DNA from: an uncultured Acidobacteriia bacterium
GTDB lineage: Bacteria > Acidobacteriota > Terriglobia > Bryobacterales > Bryobacteraceae
Reading direction: 5' to 3'
Length of the DNA stretch: 64,000 bases
NCBI GenBank assembly: GCA_903851195.1
Contig: CAINNJ010000059.1
Location: 1-64,000 of the forward strand
In this document: one piece after another, positions 25,318 through 33,514 of the stretch
How the letters are laid out: the number at the start of each line of letters is the position of its first letter
How positions within the stretch are numbered: position 1 is the first letter of the stretch
The notes under the pieces: generated by a model
Databases searched by the model: none
The model's input: only the letters and a program-made list of their open reading frames with translations
Told to the model about the DNA's origin: nothing
Program-made: the position numbers and the translations under genes

Positions 25318-26403
25318 TCAGGCGAGGGCCAGATTTGGTTCCGCCGCTGCATCCAGCGCCGCGAAATCGCCACGCCGGAATTTCGGAAAGGCGGCCGCGG
25401 CGATCATCACGGCGTTGTCGGTGGAGAGAGCGGGGGTGGGGAAGTAGACCGGAATTCCGGTGGATCGCTCCGTCACGGCCTTGCGCAGGCCCGAATTGCA
25501 GGCGACGCCGCCCGAGACAATGAGCGATCGAACGCCTTCCAGTTGGTCCGTCGCGCGGACTGCGTGGCGCAGAAGTTCGTCGACCACGGTGCCCTGAAAG
25601 CTGGCCAGCAGGTCGAGCGTGGCCTGCGGGGTGACGGCCAGCCACTCTTCCACGGAAGGCGTCAGGTTGTGGCGCAGCAACTCCCGCCGCGCCGCGATTT
25701 CGGCGGTCATGTCATGGCCCTCCACCCAGCGCAGGACGGCGGTTTTGAGGCCGCTGAAGCTGAAGTCGAGGGTGTTGCCTTTCATCTTCGCGGAGGTGAA
25801 GCGGATGGCGTGGGAGTCGCCGTAGGGCGCCAGGCGATCCACCACCGGCCCGCCCGGATAGCCGAAGCCGAGCAGCTTGGCCACTTTGTCGAAGGCCTCG
25901 CCAGCCGCGTCGTCGCGCGTGCGGCCCAGCAGCCGGTAGCCGCCTTCCGCGCGGGCTTCGAAGAGATGCGTGTGGCCGCCACTGACGATCAGCGCGAGCG
26001 CCGGAAATTCCACGGGTGTGCCGCGCTGCGCGGCTTCGAGGATGACGGCGTGAATGTGTCCCTCGATATGGTTTACGGCGATGAGCGGAATACCGGTGGC
26101 AAATGAGATCGCTTTGGCGTAGGTGAGCCCCACGAGCAGCGCGCCCGCGAGTCCGGGGCCGGACGTTGCGGCCACGGCGTCGAGATCGGTCCAGCTGAGC
26201 TTCGTGATCGAAAGCGCCTCGCGAACCACGGGAACGATCGCTCGAAGGTGTTCCCGCGAGGCCAGTTCCGGCACCACGCCGCCGTATTTGGCATGTACGG
26301 CAAGCTGGCTGGCCACCACGGAGGAAAGCACCGAGGTTTCGTCTTCGATCACGGCGGCGGCCGTTTCGTCACAGGAGCTTTCGATACCGAGGATGCGGGC
26401 CAA
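25318..26403 (-). CDS. tsaD: tRNA N6-adenosine threonylcarbamoyltransferase
   Basis: TsaD, with TsaB and TsaE, transfers threonylcarbamoyl to A37 of ANN-decoding tRNAs. Visible marks: [12 protein letters not shown] at the N-terminus, NHIEGHIHA with the metal-binding His112 and His116, LIVSGGHTH, and [12 protein letters not shown] near the C-terminus. The length of 361 is slightly above the usual 335-345. The start is a TTG at 26401-26403, six bases downstream of TACAGT and without a Shine-Dalgarno. It is 33 bp downstream of the efflux gene; tsaB/tsaE are not in view. Confidence 0.97.
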   Translation of the reverse strand: MARILGIESSCDETAAAVIEDETSVLSSVVASQLAVHAKYGGVVPELASREHLRAIVPVVREALSITKLSWTDLDAVAATSGPGLAGALLVGLTYAKAISFATGIPLIAVNHIEGHIHAVILEAAQRGTPVEFPALALIVSGGHTHLFEARAEGGYRLLGRTRDDAAGEAFDKVAKLLGFGYPGGPVVDRLAPYGDSHAIRFTSAKMKGNTLDFSFSGLKTAVLRWVEGHDMTAEIAARRELLRHNLTPSVEEWLAVTPQATLDLLASFQGTVVDELLRHAVRATDQLEGVRSLIVSGGVACNSGLRKAVTERSTGIPVYFPTPALSTDNAVMIAAAAFPKFRRGDFAALDAAAEPNLALA

Positions 26404-26409
26404 TCTTTT

Positions 26410-26415
26410 ACTGTA
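26410..26415 (-). promoter_or_regulatory. Candidate -10 element (TACAGT) six bases before the tsaD start
   Basis: TACAGT on the minus strand, then six bases (AAAAGA), then the TTG start of tsaD. It lies in the 33-bp gap after the MFS gene, so tsaD may have its own promoter. No -35 is evident. Confidence 0.35.
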
Positions 26416-26436
26416 GCTTTCGTTGTCGAGCTATGA

Positions 26437-28017
26437 CTAATGCGCCGCGACCGGCTTCGCGCCGCGCTGCGGCCGCTTCATGATCAGCACCAGCGGCACC
26501 ATGCAGAGAATCCCCACGGCCATGGCGGAAATGACGTCGATATAGGCGAGCGTGGTGGCCTGGCCATAAATAATTCGCTCGATTACCGCGTAGGCGCGGG
26601 TTTGGGCGACGCCCGCCGGGAATCCCTGATTCGTGAAATTCCGCGTCAGGCCGTCCACCCGCTGCTGGAACAGCAGATCGCCGGGGCCGGTGTGCGCGCT
26701 CAGGTAGACCTGATGTTTCTGCCCGAGGCGCTGCAGGTAGGTGCTGAGCAGCGAGATGCCGATGCCGCCGCCGAGGTTCCGGAACAGGTTCGTCATCCCC
26801 GCGATCTGATTGCTCTTGTTGGGCGGCATCCCCACGTAAGAAAGCGTGTTGATCGGAATGAAAATAAACGCCAGTCCGATGACCTGATAAACGCGCAGCA
26901 TCGCCGCGGTGCGGAAATCGATCTGCATGTTCAGGATGGTCATGTGATACAACGCGGCTGCGGTGCCGAGGAAACCGATGGCCACCAGCAGACGCGGATC
27001 CACGCGTGTCACCAACTGACCGACCAGAGGCATCATGAAGACCAGCACGATGGCGCCCATCGAAAGAGCCATGCCCGCCTCCTGCGCCGAGTAACCCATC
27101 TGCACCTGCAGGAACTGCGGGATCAGCACGGTGGTTCCGAACAGCACCATGCCGAGCACGAACATCATCAGGACCGCGGTGGCGAAGTTGCGCTGCTTGA
27201 GCAGGCGGAGATCGAGGATCGGGTTCTCATGATTCCACTCGCGGAACACGAAGAGCGTGAGCGCCACAAGGCAGATGGCCGTGAGCGTGACGATCATGCG
27301 GGAATCGAACCACTCCTCTTCCTGACCTTTATCGAACACGAACTGCAGGCAGCCGATGCCGACCGTGACCAGGGCGAGCCCGATAAAATCGATGGAATTC
27401 TGCCGGATTCGGATGCCTTCCTTCTTTAGATACGGCGGATCTTCCACGATTTTGTGGGTCAAGTAGAGCGAGAGCACACCGACGGGAACGTTGATGTAGA
27501 AAATCCAGCGCCAGCTATAGTTGTCGGTGATCCAGCCGCCGAGCGTAGGCCCGATGGCCGGCGCCATCACCACCGCCATGCCATAGACGGCGAAGGCCAT
27601 GCCGCGCTTTTCGGGGGTGAAGGTATCGGCGAGAATCGCCTGCTCGCTGGTGGCCAGGCCCCCTCCGCCAAGGCCCTGCAGAATACGGAAGAAGACCAGA
27701 AAACCCAGGCTCGGCGCGAAGCCGCAGAGAAAAGAGCTGCAGGTGAACATCACCACGCAGGTCATGTAAAAACGCTTGCGGCCGAGCATCACGGAAGCCC
27801 AGGCGCTGATGGGAAGCACGATCGCGTTGGCCACCAGATAGCTGGTGAGCACCCAGGTGGATTCATCCTGGGTAGCGGAAAGGCCGCCTGCAATGTGGGG
27901 CAGCGCGACGTTCGCGATGGAGGTGTCCAGCACTTCCATGAACGTCGCGAGCGTCACGGTGAGCGCGACGATCCACGGGTTATAGCGCGGACGCCAGGGT
28001 TGTGTGGTGTCCGGCAT
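26437..28017 (-). CDS. DHA2-family MFS multidrug efflux transporter (EmrB/QacA type)
   Basis: A 526-residue permease with about 14 hydrophobic segments, the hallmark of the DHA2 drug:H+ antiporters. Typical segments are the first helix (WIVALTVTLATFMEVLDTSIANVALPHIAGGL), the MLGRKRFY loop (motif A) and PTLGGWITDNYSWRWIFYINVPVG (motif C region). No membrane-fusion (EmrA) or outer-membrane partner is adjacent. It begins 2 bp after the stop of the TetR gene, so expression is very likely autoregulated by that repressor. Confidence 0.95.
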   Translation of the reverse strand: MPDTTQPWRPRYNPWIVALTVTLATFMEVLDTSIANVALPHIAGGLSATQDESTWVLTSYLVANAIVLPISAWASVMLGRKRFYMTCVVMFTCSSFLCGFAPSLGFLVFFRILQGLGGGGLATSEQAILADTFTPEKRGMAFAVYGMAVVMAPAIGPTLGGWITDNYSWRWIFYINVPVGVLSLYLTHKIVEDPPYLKKEGIRIRQNSIDFIGLALVTVGIGCLQFVFDKGQEEEWFDSRMIVTLTAICLVALTLFVFREWNHENPILDLRLLKQRNFATAVLMMFVLGMVLFGTTVLIPQFLQVQMGYSAQEAGMALSMGAIVLVFMMPLVGQLVTRVDPRLLVAIGFLGTAAALYHMTILNMQIDFRTAAMLRVYQVIGLAFIFIPINTLSYVGMPPNKSNQIAGMTNLFRNLGGGIGISLLSTYLQRLGQKHQVYLSAHTGPGDLLFQQRVDGLTRNFTNQGFPAGVAQTRAYAVIERIIYGQATTLAYIDVISAMAVGILCMVPLVLIMKRPQRGAKPVAAH

Positions 28018-28019
28018 CG

Positions 28020-28643
28020 TCAGGGCTGAAGAGCTTTATGCAAGTGTCTGCTTGCATTTTCGCACGCGGGTTCGCAAATGCCGTTCAGGAAAAGTTCCAC
28101 GCAGGTGGTGAGGTAGGCTTCCGGTGAATAACCGGGGCAGTACACGGCGCGGCGCAGAACGGCCGCGAAGATCATGCCGGTGAAAGCATCCACCGCGGGG
28201 GTGAGGTCCAGATTCTGCCGGATGATGCCGCGCCGCTGGCCTTCGGCAAGGTAGCGGATGAACTTCTCGCGCAACGGCTGAATCACCTCGCGGACAATCT
28301 CCTCGGTGAGTTTCGGCTGCATGCGGTGGGCGAGAATGGTGCGCAGAAACGCCTGGTAACGATGGTGTGTGTCGTAAAAGACCTGGGCGACGCGGGAGAT
28401 ATCGCGGTGGATGTCGAAGTCTTCCAGGTCCACCAGATCAAGCGCCTCCGATTCGGCGCGCACCACCTCCCGGACAACGGCCGCAAGCAATCGCTCTTTG
28501 CTTTCGAACAGGCGGAACAGCGTGACTTCGTTCACGCCGGCGGCGTCCGCGATTTCGCGGGTGGTCGCAACCATACCGCGCGAGGAGAACATTTCAAGAG
28601 CGGCCTGGATCAGCCGGTCGGCGGTGCTGGTTTTTGCAAGCAC
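28020..28643 (-). CDS. TetR/AcrR-family transcriptional regulator
   Basis: A 207-residue regulator. The N-terminal helix-turn-helix reads ALEMFSSRGMVATTREIADAAGVNEVTLFRLFESKERLL, and the C-terminal ligand/dimer domain is diverged. It is GTG-initiated at 28641-28643. The efflux gene follows after 2 bp, the usual repressor-pump pair, so the ligand is probably a pump substrate. A perfect 7-1-7 inverted repeat 22 bp upstream is a candidate operator. Confidence 0.93.
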   Translation of the reverse strand: MLAKTSTADRLIQAALEMFSSRGMVATTREIADAAGVNEVTLFRLFESKERLLAAVVREVVRAESEALDLVDLEDFDIHRDISRVAQVFYDTHHRYQAFLRTILAHRMQPKLTEEIVREVIQPLREKFIRYLAEGQRRGIIRQNLDLTPAVDAFTGMIFAAVLRRAVYCPGYSPEAYLTTCVELFLNGICEPACENASRHLHKALQP

Positions 28644-28657
28644 GTCTAATTCAAAGA

Positions 28658-28852
28658 TTACCTTGACGGTCCCGGACCGTCGGCGTCAATCGGCGCGGGC
28701 TGAAAGCCCCGGCAGGCGCGAACCGGAAGGCGCGGGTACTTGGGGAAGTCGCTATCGGTCAGGCCGCGCCGGCACATGTGGAAGACGCTGCCGCGGTCGG
28801 ACCGGATTTCTTTTTGCCAGGCGCATTGTTCGCAGAGTCCCGCGGGAGTCAT
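28658..28852 (-). CDS. Small Cys-rich protein of unknown function
   Basis: A 64-residue protein that I judge real from its conserved pattern. It has a CEQC pair near the N-terminus, RSDRGSVFHMC with a third Cys, then DSDFPKYPRLPVRACRGF with a fourth. Short proteins with this CxxC...C...FPKYPxLPVxxC layout recur in acidobacteria and actinobacteria and are probably metal-binding. It ends 14 bp before the TetR start, so the two may be co-transcribed. No function is known to me. Confidence 0.65.
   Translation of the reverse strand: MTPAGLCEQCAWQKEIRSDRGSVFHMCRRGLTDSDFPKYPRLPVRACRGFQPAPIDADGPGPSR
28663..28689. promoter_or_regulatory. Nested inverted repeat upstream of the TetR gene, candidate operator
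   Basis: A perfect ACGGTCC-C-GGACCGT palindrome (28666-28680) lies within an outer TTGACG...CGTCAA repeat. It ends 20 bp before the GTG of the TetR gene. It also overlaps the last codons of the small Cys-rich gene, so it could be a coding coincidence or a transcript-end hairpin. Confidence 0.4.
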
Positions 28853-28893
28853 GTCTCTATCGTCGCAGGCACGCCGTAGTATAAAGAACCGAG

Positions 28894-29394
28894 ATGACCG
28901 ATCCGAACATGATCGTCCGGGAAATGGATGCTTTCGCGTTTATCGGCAGGGAGATCCGAACCACCAACGCCGCGGAGGCCACGGGGCAAGGCAGGATTCC
29001 CCTGGAGTGGCAGCGCTTTATGGAGGAAAACCTGGCGGCGGCGATTCCCCACCGCGTGGACAACAGCATTCTGGCCCTCTATACCGATTACGAGAACGGG
29101 AAGGACGGCGAATATACGTTTGCGATCGGCGCCCGTGTGTCGTTCGAAGCGGAGTTTCCCGATGGGCCGGGAGTGCCGGAGGGGATGACGTTCCGGCGAA
29201 TTCCCGCGGCGCGCTACCGGGTGGTCACCACGGAAAAGGGGCCGGTCTGGCAAGTGGTGCCGGACGCCTGGGGACGGATTTGGGAGAAATCGGAAGAGAT
29301 CGGGCGGACGTTCCAGGCCGATTTCGAGATTTACGACGAAAGAGCAGCCAATCCGGCCGACGCCGTGGTGGAAATCCGCGTCGGTATTCTTTAG
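28894..29394 (+). CDS. GyrI-like/effector-binding domain protein
   Basis: A stand-alone effector-binding domain of 166 residues, like the small-molecule sensor part of AraC/BmrR regulators (integron-associated effector-binding family). The segments FAFIGREIRTTN, ALYTDYENGKDGEYTFAIGARV, RIPAARYRVVTTEKG, AWGRIWEKSEE and ADFEIYDER follow the family order. There is no DNA-binding domain. It is divergent from the small Cys-rich gene and TetR-pump genes, whose substrates it might share (speculative). TAGTAT/TATAAA lies 8-11 bases before the ATG. Confidence 0.85.
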   Translation: MTDPNMIVREMDAFAFIGREIRTTNAAEATGQGRIPLEWQRFMEENLAAAIPHRVDNSILALYTDYENGKDGEYTFAIGARVSFEAEFPDGPGVPEGMTFRRIPAARYRVVTTEKGPVWQVVPDAWGRIWEKSEEIGRTFQADFEIYDERAANPADAVVEIRVGIL

Positions 29395-29405
29395 CGGATC
29401 CGGTT

Positions 29406-29726
29406 CTAACGAACGCGGGCGCGCTTGAAGAAATACGCCGGATAGGTTTGCGTCACCACCGGGCGCGGTCCGTGCATGTCGCCGTTGTTCCGCTCTTCGT
29501 TGCGATAGACGAAGGGCGTGACGCCGACCAGTTCCCAGCCCTGGTCGGCGAGGGCTTCCAGACGCCGCTGGTCCACCTGCTGATAGACGCCGGGCTGTGT
29601 TTCGGACGGGAAAACCGACAACATTTCCATGGGCGGGTGAGCGGCAACATCGGGCCTCAGCCTCTGGCCGACAAGGAGTGCGACCGCGGCAAGAGCGATC
29701 AGGAGGAGGGCGGCGCTGCGTTTCAT
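29406..29726 (-). CDS. Small exported protein, DUF4177-like
   Basis: 106 residues with an N-terminal signal or anchor (MKRSAALLLIALAAVALLVG). The segment RRLEALADQGWELVGVTPFVY and the ending AYFFKRARVR match the short fold of DUF4177-type proteins (LNxLGxEGWELV...YFFKR). Function unknown. It is convergent with the effector-binding gene. Confidence 0.65.
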   Translation of the reverse strand: MKRSAALLLIALAAVALLVGQRLRPDVAAHPPMEMLSVFPSETQPGVYQQVDQRRLEALADQGWELVGVTPFVYRNEERNNGDMHGPRPVVTQTYPAYFFKRARVR

Positions 29727-29857
29727 CTGGAACTCTGACGGGCCGCTCAGCGCCGGCGTGCAGGACTTTCCGCGCGAATGATATTCTGATCGGGAACTCT
29801 TACCACGTTCTTTGCATCCAAAGAGGCGGGTAAGCTCAGGGGAGATCAGGTCTTAAA

Positions 29858-30214
29858 ATGTTGAAACGAATCGCGGCCATTGTGATGATGTCGCTGATGT
29901 TGTTGCTGCTCATGGCCACCGCCATTTTCGCGCAGAAAAAGGAAAAGACGCCGTCGGAGAAATCTGTGTCGGGCATTGTCACGGACGCGGAAGGAAATCC
30001 GGTTCCGGGCGCGGTGATTCAGCTCAAGAATATGAAGACGCTGCAGGTGCGGTCGTTCATTGCCAAAGACAAGGGCGACTATACGTTTACCGGACTCAGC
30101 ACCGATGTGGATTATCAGTTGCTCGCGCAGGCCAACGGTAAACAGAGCGCGCCGCGCACGGTGAGCACGTTCGACAGCCACACGCAGGTGGTCATTAATT
30201 TTCAGGTGAAATAG
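29858..30214 (+). CDS. Exported carboxypeptidase-regulatory-like domain protein
   Basis: 118 residues: a signal peptide (MLKRIAAIVMMSLMLLLLMATAIFA), then a single transthyretin-like beta-sandwich. It contains VSGIVTDAEGNPVPGAVIQLKN, the hallmark opening of CarboxypepD_reg domains, and DKGDYTFTGLSTDVDYQLLAQANG. Such domains usually head TonB-dependent receptors; here one stands alone, so it may be a secreted adaptor. A ribosome binding site (GGGGAGATCAGG) precedes the ATG, and a strong terminator follows. Confidence 0.85.
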   Translation: MLKRIAAIVMMSLMLLLLMATAIFAQKKEKTPSEKSVSGIVTDAEGNPVPGAVIQLKNMKTLQVRSFIAKDKGDYTFTGLSTDVDYQLLAQANGKQSAPRTVSTFDSHTQVVINFQVK

Positions 30215-30218
30215 TTTG

Positions 30219-30254
30219 AACGGCCGTTTCCGGAAGACCGGAGGCGGCCGTTTT
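30219..30254 (+). terminator. Hairpin terminator after the CarboxypepD_reg gene
   Basis: A 15-bp stem (AACGGCCGTTTCCGG with CCGGAGGCGGCCGTT, two G-U pairs) with an AAGA loop, ending in TTTT. It begins 5 bp after the stop codon. The T-run is short, but the stem is strong. Confidence 0.8.
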
Positions 30255-30270
30255 CCGTACCATCATTGGT

Positions 30271-31692
30271 ATGAGATGGGATGACGACACGCTGTTCCGG
30301 CAGTTTCTGCTGCGGGATCCAGCTTTGAACGGCAAGTTCCTCACGGGCGTCATCACCACCGGCATCTACTGCCTGCCTTCCTGTCCCGCCCGCCGGCCCC
30401 GGCGCGAAAACGTGCGCTTCTTTCGCACACCCGTGGAAGCCGAAAAGACCGGGCTGCGGCCGTGCTTCCGCTGCCGGCCGGATTTCTTTTATCGAGGCGC
30501 GGAGTGGCACGAGAGCCTCTTCGCGCAGACGGCGCTCAAGGTCCGGCAGAACCCCGCCGCGATCGGGGATGTGGGAGCGCTGGGCCGCGTCGCGGGCGTG
30601 AGCCGTACAGCACTCAACGACCTGTTTCGTGACCATGCGCACGAATCGCCCGGGGCCTTCCTGCGGCGGGTGCGGGTGGAAGAGGTCTGCCGGTTGCTCC
30701 GCGAGGGCCGGAAACCGGCCGATGCGGCCGCCGCGGCGGGTTTCGAGAGCGCGTCGTCCTTCCATGAACAATTCGTCGCGAAGACCGGACTGACTCCGGG
30801 CGCCTACGCCGGTCTGGGGTCGGGCGGCGGGCAGTTCAGCATCCGTTTGCCGGGCGGATACCGGACGCGCACGATCCTGGATTTTTATGGACGCGACAAG
30901 GAAAGCAGCAGCGAAAGCGTGTCCGAAGACGGCGTGCGAAAATGCATTCTCGCGGGAGACAAGCCTGCGATTCTGGACCTTCGCTTCGCCGGCGAGACCG
31001 TTTCCTGCCACACGGATGCCGCGGATCCGTATGCCGCGCACGCCGCAGCCGTCCGGATGCTGGGGCTCGATTCCGATGCGGCCGGTTTCGAGCGGCATTT
31101 CGGCGCCGATCCTCTGCTGGGCGCGGCCATCGGCCGGCAGCGCGGCCTGCGCATTCCGCTGACTCCGGCGCCGTGGGAAGCGCTGGCGTGGGCGATCATC
31201 GGCCAGCAAATCAACCTGCGCTTCGCGGTCGCGCTGCGGCGGGAACTGATCCTGGCGGCGGGAGCGGTCCATCCCTCCGGATTGCGCGCCCACCCTTCGC
31301 CCGAAGCCGTGGCGGAACTGGACGTGGATACGCTCCGGAAGCTGAAATTTTCCGGTTCGAAGGCCGAATATCTGCTGACCGCCGCCCGTGCCGCGGCGAA
31401 TAAGGAACTGGATTTCACAAAATTGCGCGAAATGTCGGCGGTCCAGGCCGCCCGGCAGGTTGGTTCGCTCCGGGGAGTCGGCCCGTGGACGGTCCAGTAT
31501 CTGTTTTTGCGCGGCCTGGGTTTTGGGGATTGCCTGCCCGCCGGCGACGCGGGTCTGGCACAGGGACTGGAGCGTCTTTCCGGCAACCGGCCGGCCGAGA
31601 AGCAAATTCGGGAATTGATGCTCAGATATGCGCCGTGGAGAAGCCTGGCTACGTACCATGTCTGGGCGTCTTTGGCGGAAATCGCGGGATGA
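30271..31692 (+). CDS. Ada-AlkA fusion: methyl-phosphotriester sensor/activator joined to 3-methyladenine DNA glycosylase
   Basis: Three domains in 473 residues. The Ada zinc-binding domain has C34, C38, C65 and C68, with C34 the expected methylphosphotriester acceptor. An AraC-type helix-turn-helix follows at about 95-185 (LGRVAGVSRTALNDLF...AAGFESASSFHEQF). An AlkA-like HhH-GPD glycosylase spans about 190-470 (GVGPWTVQYLFLRG and PAGDAG, catalytic Asp426). Known AlkA/Ada fusions sense methylation, activate transcription and excise alkylated bases. The O6-methylguanine methyltransferase domain of classic Ada is absent and is supplied by the next gene, 12 bp downstream. Confidence 0.94.
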   Translation: MRWDDDTLFRQFLLRDPALNGKFLTGVITTGIYCLPSCPARRPRRENVRFFRTPVEAEKTGLRPCFRCRPDFFYRGAEWHESLFAQTALKVRQNPAAIGDVGALGRVAGVSRTALNDLFRDHAHESPGAFLRRVRVEEVCRLLREGRKPADAAAAAGFESASSFHEQFVAKTGLTPGAYAGLGSGGGQFSIRLPGGYRTRTILDFYGRDKESSSESVSEDGVRKCILAGDKPAILDLRFAGETVSCHTDAADPYAAHAAAVRMLGLDSDAAGFERHFGADPLLGAAIGRQRGLRIPLTPAPWEALAWAIIGQQINLRFAVALRRELILAAGAVHPSGLRAHPSPEAVAELDVDTLRKLKFSGSKAEYLLTAARAAANKELDFTKLREMSAVQAARQVGSLRGVGPWTVQYLFLRGLGFGDCLPAGDAGLAQGLERLSGNRPAEKQIRELMLRYAPWRSLATYHVWASLAEIAG

Positions 31693-31704
31693 AAGAGGAA
31701 ACGT

Positions 31705-32187
31705 ATGAAAATCGACACGCCTTTTGGACCGGCTTGGGCCGCCCTGAATGACGCCGGAGCCATCACGGCCTTCGGTTTCGGAGAGAAGGCCCGAAACACA
31801 ATTGGGGATGCGGCAGCCGAACACGCGGGTACCGGCGCCGAGTTGCGGCGGCAATTGGAGGAATTCTTCGATGGAAGGCGCGCCCGTTTCGAACTGGCGA
31901 TGGAACCACGCGGCAGTGTTTTCCAGAAGCAGATCTGGGAGGAACTGCAACGGATTCCCGCGGGAGAAAGCATCTCCTACGCGGAACTGGCCAGGCGAGT
32001 CGGGCGCCCCGGAGCGGCGCGTGCCGCGGGCCGCGCCAACGCCACCAATCCCATCGCGCTGCTGATTCCGTGTCACCGCGTGATCGGCTCAGGAGGAAAA
32101 CTGACGGGTTACGCTTACGGGCTGAAACTCAAAGAAGAACTTCTGAACTGGGAACGCTCACAGCACGGATTCGAGAAGTCGGCGTAA
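31705..32187 (+). CDS. ogt: Methylated-DNA-[protein]-cysteine S-methyltransferase
   Basis: A suicide repair enzyme that takes the methyl group from O6-methylguanine onto its own cysteine. The 160-residue protein contains IPCHRVIGSGGKLTGYAYGL with acceptor Cys123 and the FQKQIWEELQRIPAGESISYAELARRVGRPGAARA helix-turn-helix that inserts into DNA. It lies 12 bp after the Ada-AlkA gene and forms a compact alkylation-damage operon. The last 30 bp overlap the convergent yceH-like gene. Confidence 0.95.
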   Translation: MKIDTPFGPAWAALNDAGAITAFGFGEKARNTIGDAAAEHAGTGAELRRQLEEFFDGRRARFELAMEPRGSVFQKQIWEELQRIPAGESISYAELARRVGRPGAARAAGRANATNPIALLIPCHRVIGSGGKLTGYAYGLKLKEELLNWERSQHGFEKSA

Positions 32188-32796
32188 TTCCGCCACTTCC
32201 ACGCGCAACTGCGCGACTTCCGCTTCGAGGATGGTCAACCGGTCGCCGGCATGCGCGCCGCCGGCGGACGCGACAGGCGCACTCGCCACGGTCTGTTCCA
32301 CGGGTCCGCTCAGTGTCTGCGCGTAGCGGGGTTCTTTCATGCCGGGAGCGGGAAGCAGTTTTTGCGCGAGCGGCCCCTCGGCCCGGTCGATCAGCTTTTG
32401 CAGCACGATTTCCACTTCATCCAGATCGCTGAAATCGTAGATTCGTTCGGCGCGGCCCTTAATCTCGCCCAGTGTCTGCTGTCCCCGCAACAAAAGCACG
32501 CAAAGAATGGCGGTTTCGCGGCGTCCCAGATTCAGCTTCTCGGTAAATCGCTGCGCATATTTGGGCACGCGTCCGCTGCCGCTGATTTCCGCCGCGAAAC
32601 CGTGAGTCCTCAGACCGTTCAGGCCATCCAGAATGTCCTGATCTGTATAATCGGTCACGGGCCAACGATTGGATTTCTGATTACACGCAGCGACCAGAGC
32701 GTTCAATGTGAGCGGATAATACTCCGGTGTAGTACTCTCCTTCTCAATCAACGCGCCCAGTGTGCGCAATTCTACAGAATCTAGTGCGAAATACAC
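32158..32796 (-). CDS. YceH-family protein (DUF480)
   Basis: A 212-residue protein of the YceH family, two winged-helix domains of unknown function. Characteristic segments are LGALIEKESTTPEYYPLTLNALVAACNQKSNR and ETAILCVLLLRGQQTLGEIKGR. A C-terminal coiled segment (EAEVAQLRVEVAELRRLLE) is typical. GTG start at 32794-32796. It is convergent with ogt (30-bp overlap) and divergent from a TetR gene across about 40 bp. Confidence 0.93.
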   Translation of the reverse strand: MYFALDSVELRTLGALIEKESTTPEYYPLTLNALVAACNQKSNRWPVTDYTDQDILDGLNGLRTHGFAAEISGSGRVPKYAQRFTEKLNLGRRETAILCVLLLRGQQTLGEIKGRAERIYDFSDLDEVEIVLQKLIDRAEGPLAQKLLPAPGMKEPRYAQTLSGPVEQTVASAPVASAGGAHAGDRLTILEAEVAQLRVEVAELRRLLESVL

Positions 32797-32799
32797 CTA

Positions 32800-32816
32800 A
32801 ACACAGTAGAACACAG
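32800..32816. repeat. Tandem AACACAG pair in the yceH-like/TetR divergent spacer
   Basis: AACACAG occurs twice with a 10-bp period (32800-32806 and 32810-32816), flanked by CACCT...AGGTG inverted arms (32794-32819). One helical turn between copies suits a regulator site for the divergent genes. It is short and may be chance. Confidence 0.25.
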
Positions 32817-32835
32817 GTGGCGCGGCAGGGGCCAA

Positions 32836-33492
32836 GTGGCATCTACTGGAATTACCGAACTGATGTTGCAAAATGATCCTCCCTCGCGAAGCAGACTATT
32901 TTCCGCGGCTCGCCGGCTATTCGCGGAGAATGGTTACGAAAGCACCAGTACGTCCTCCATCGCGCGCGCGGCCGGCACCAGCGAATCGCAGTTGATTAAA
33001 CATTTTGGCGGCAAAGCCGGTCTGCTCGAATCGATTTTTATCGACGGCTGGGAAAAGCTGCGGCCGTGGTTCGACGAGAAACTGCGCACGGAACTCTCCC
33101 CGGTGGAACGTTTACGCGCCATTCCGCGCCTGATGGTGGAAGCCCTGGAGAACGATCCGGATCTCCGGCTGTTGCTTTTACTCGAAGGCCGCCGGGTGCG
33201 GCGCGAAGGCGGACAGGCGAATTTCACGGACGGCTTTACCGGCATCGCGACACTGCTCGACCAGACCCTGGCCGATATGAAAGACAGCGGCGAACTGCGC
33301 GACGTGGTCAGTCCGCAATCGGTGCGCGCGGCGCTCATCGGTCTGACAGAGGGCGCCATGCGCGATCAGTTGCTTTCCGAGCGAGCCGGTCATCCCGCTG
33401 AGTTCCGGGTCGAGAACATCGGAAGTCTGACCGATGCCGTGGTGGAAACCGTGCGCAATCGCCATGGGCAGGGGCTGGCCGGCAGCCTCTGA
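32836..33492 (+). CDS. TetR/AcrR-family transcriptional regulator
   Basis: A 218-residue regulator with helix-turn-helix SIARAAGTSESQLIKHFGGKAGLLESIF after LFSAARRLFAENGYESTST. The C-terminal domain is a generic all-helical ligand domain. The GTG at 32836 has AGGGG six bases upstream; the ATG at 32863 (MLQND) is an alternative. It is divergent from yceH and convergent with the CDF transporter gene, so its target is unclear. Confidence 0.9.
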   Translation: MASTGITELMLQNDPPSRSRLFSAARRLFAENGYESTSTSSIARAAGTSESQLIKHFGGKAGLLESIFIDGWEKLRPWFDEKLRTELSPVERLRAIPRLMVEALENDPDLRLLLLLEGRRVRREGGQANFTDGFTGIATLLDQTLADMKDSGELRDVVSPQSVRAALIGLTEGAMRDQLLSERAGHPAEFRVENIGSLTDAVVETVRNRHGQGLAGSL

Positions 33493-33514
33493 TCCGCAGC
33501 GACTTTCGACCGTT

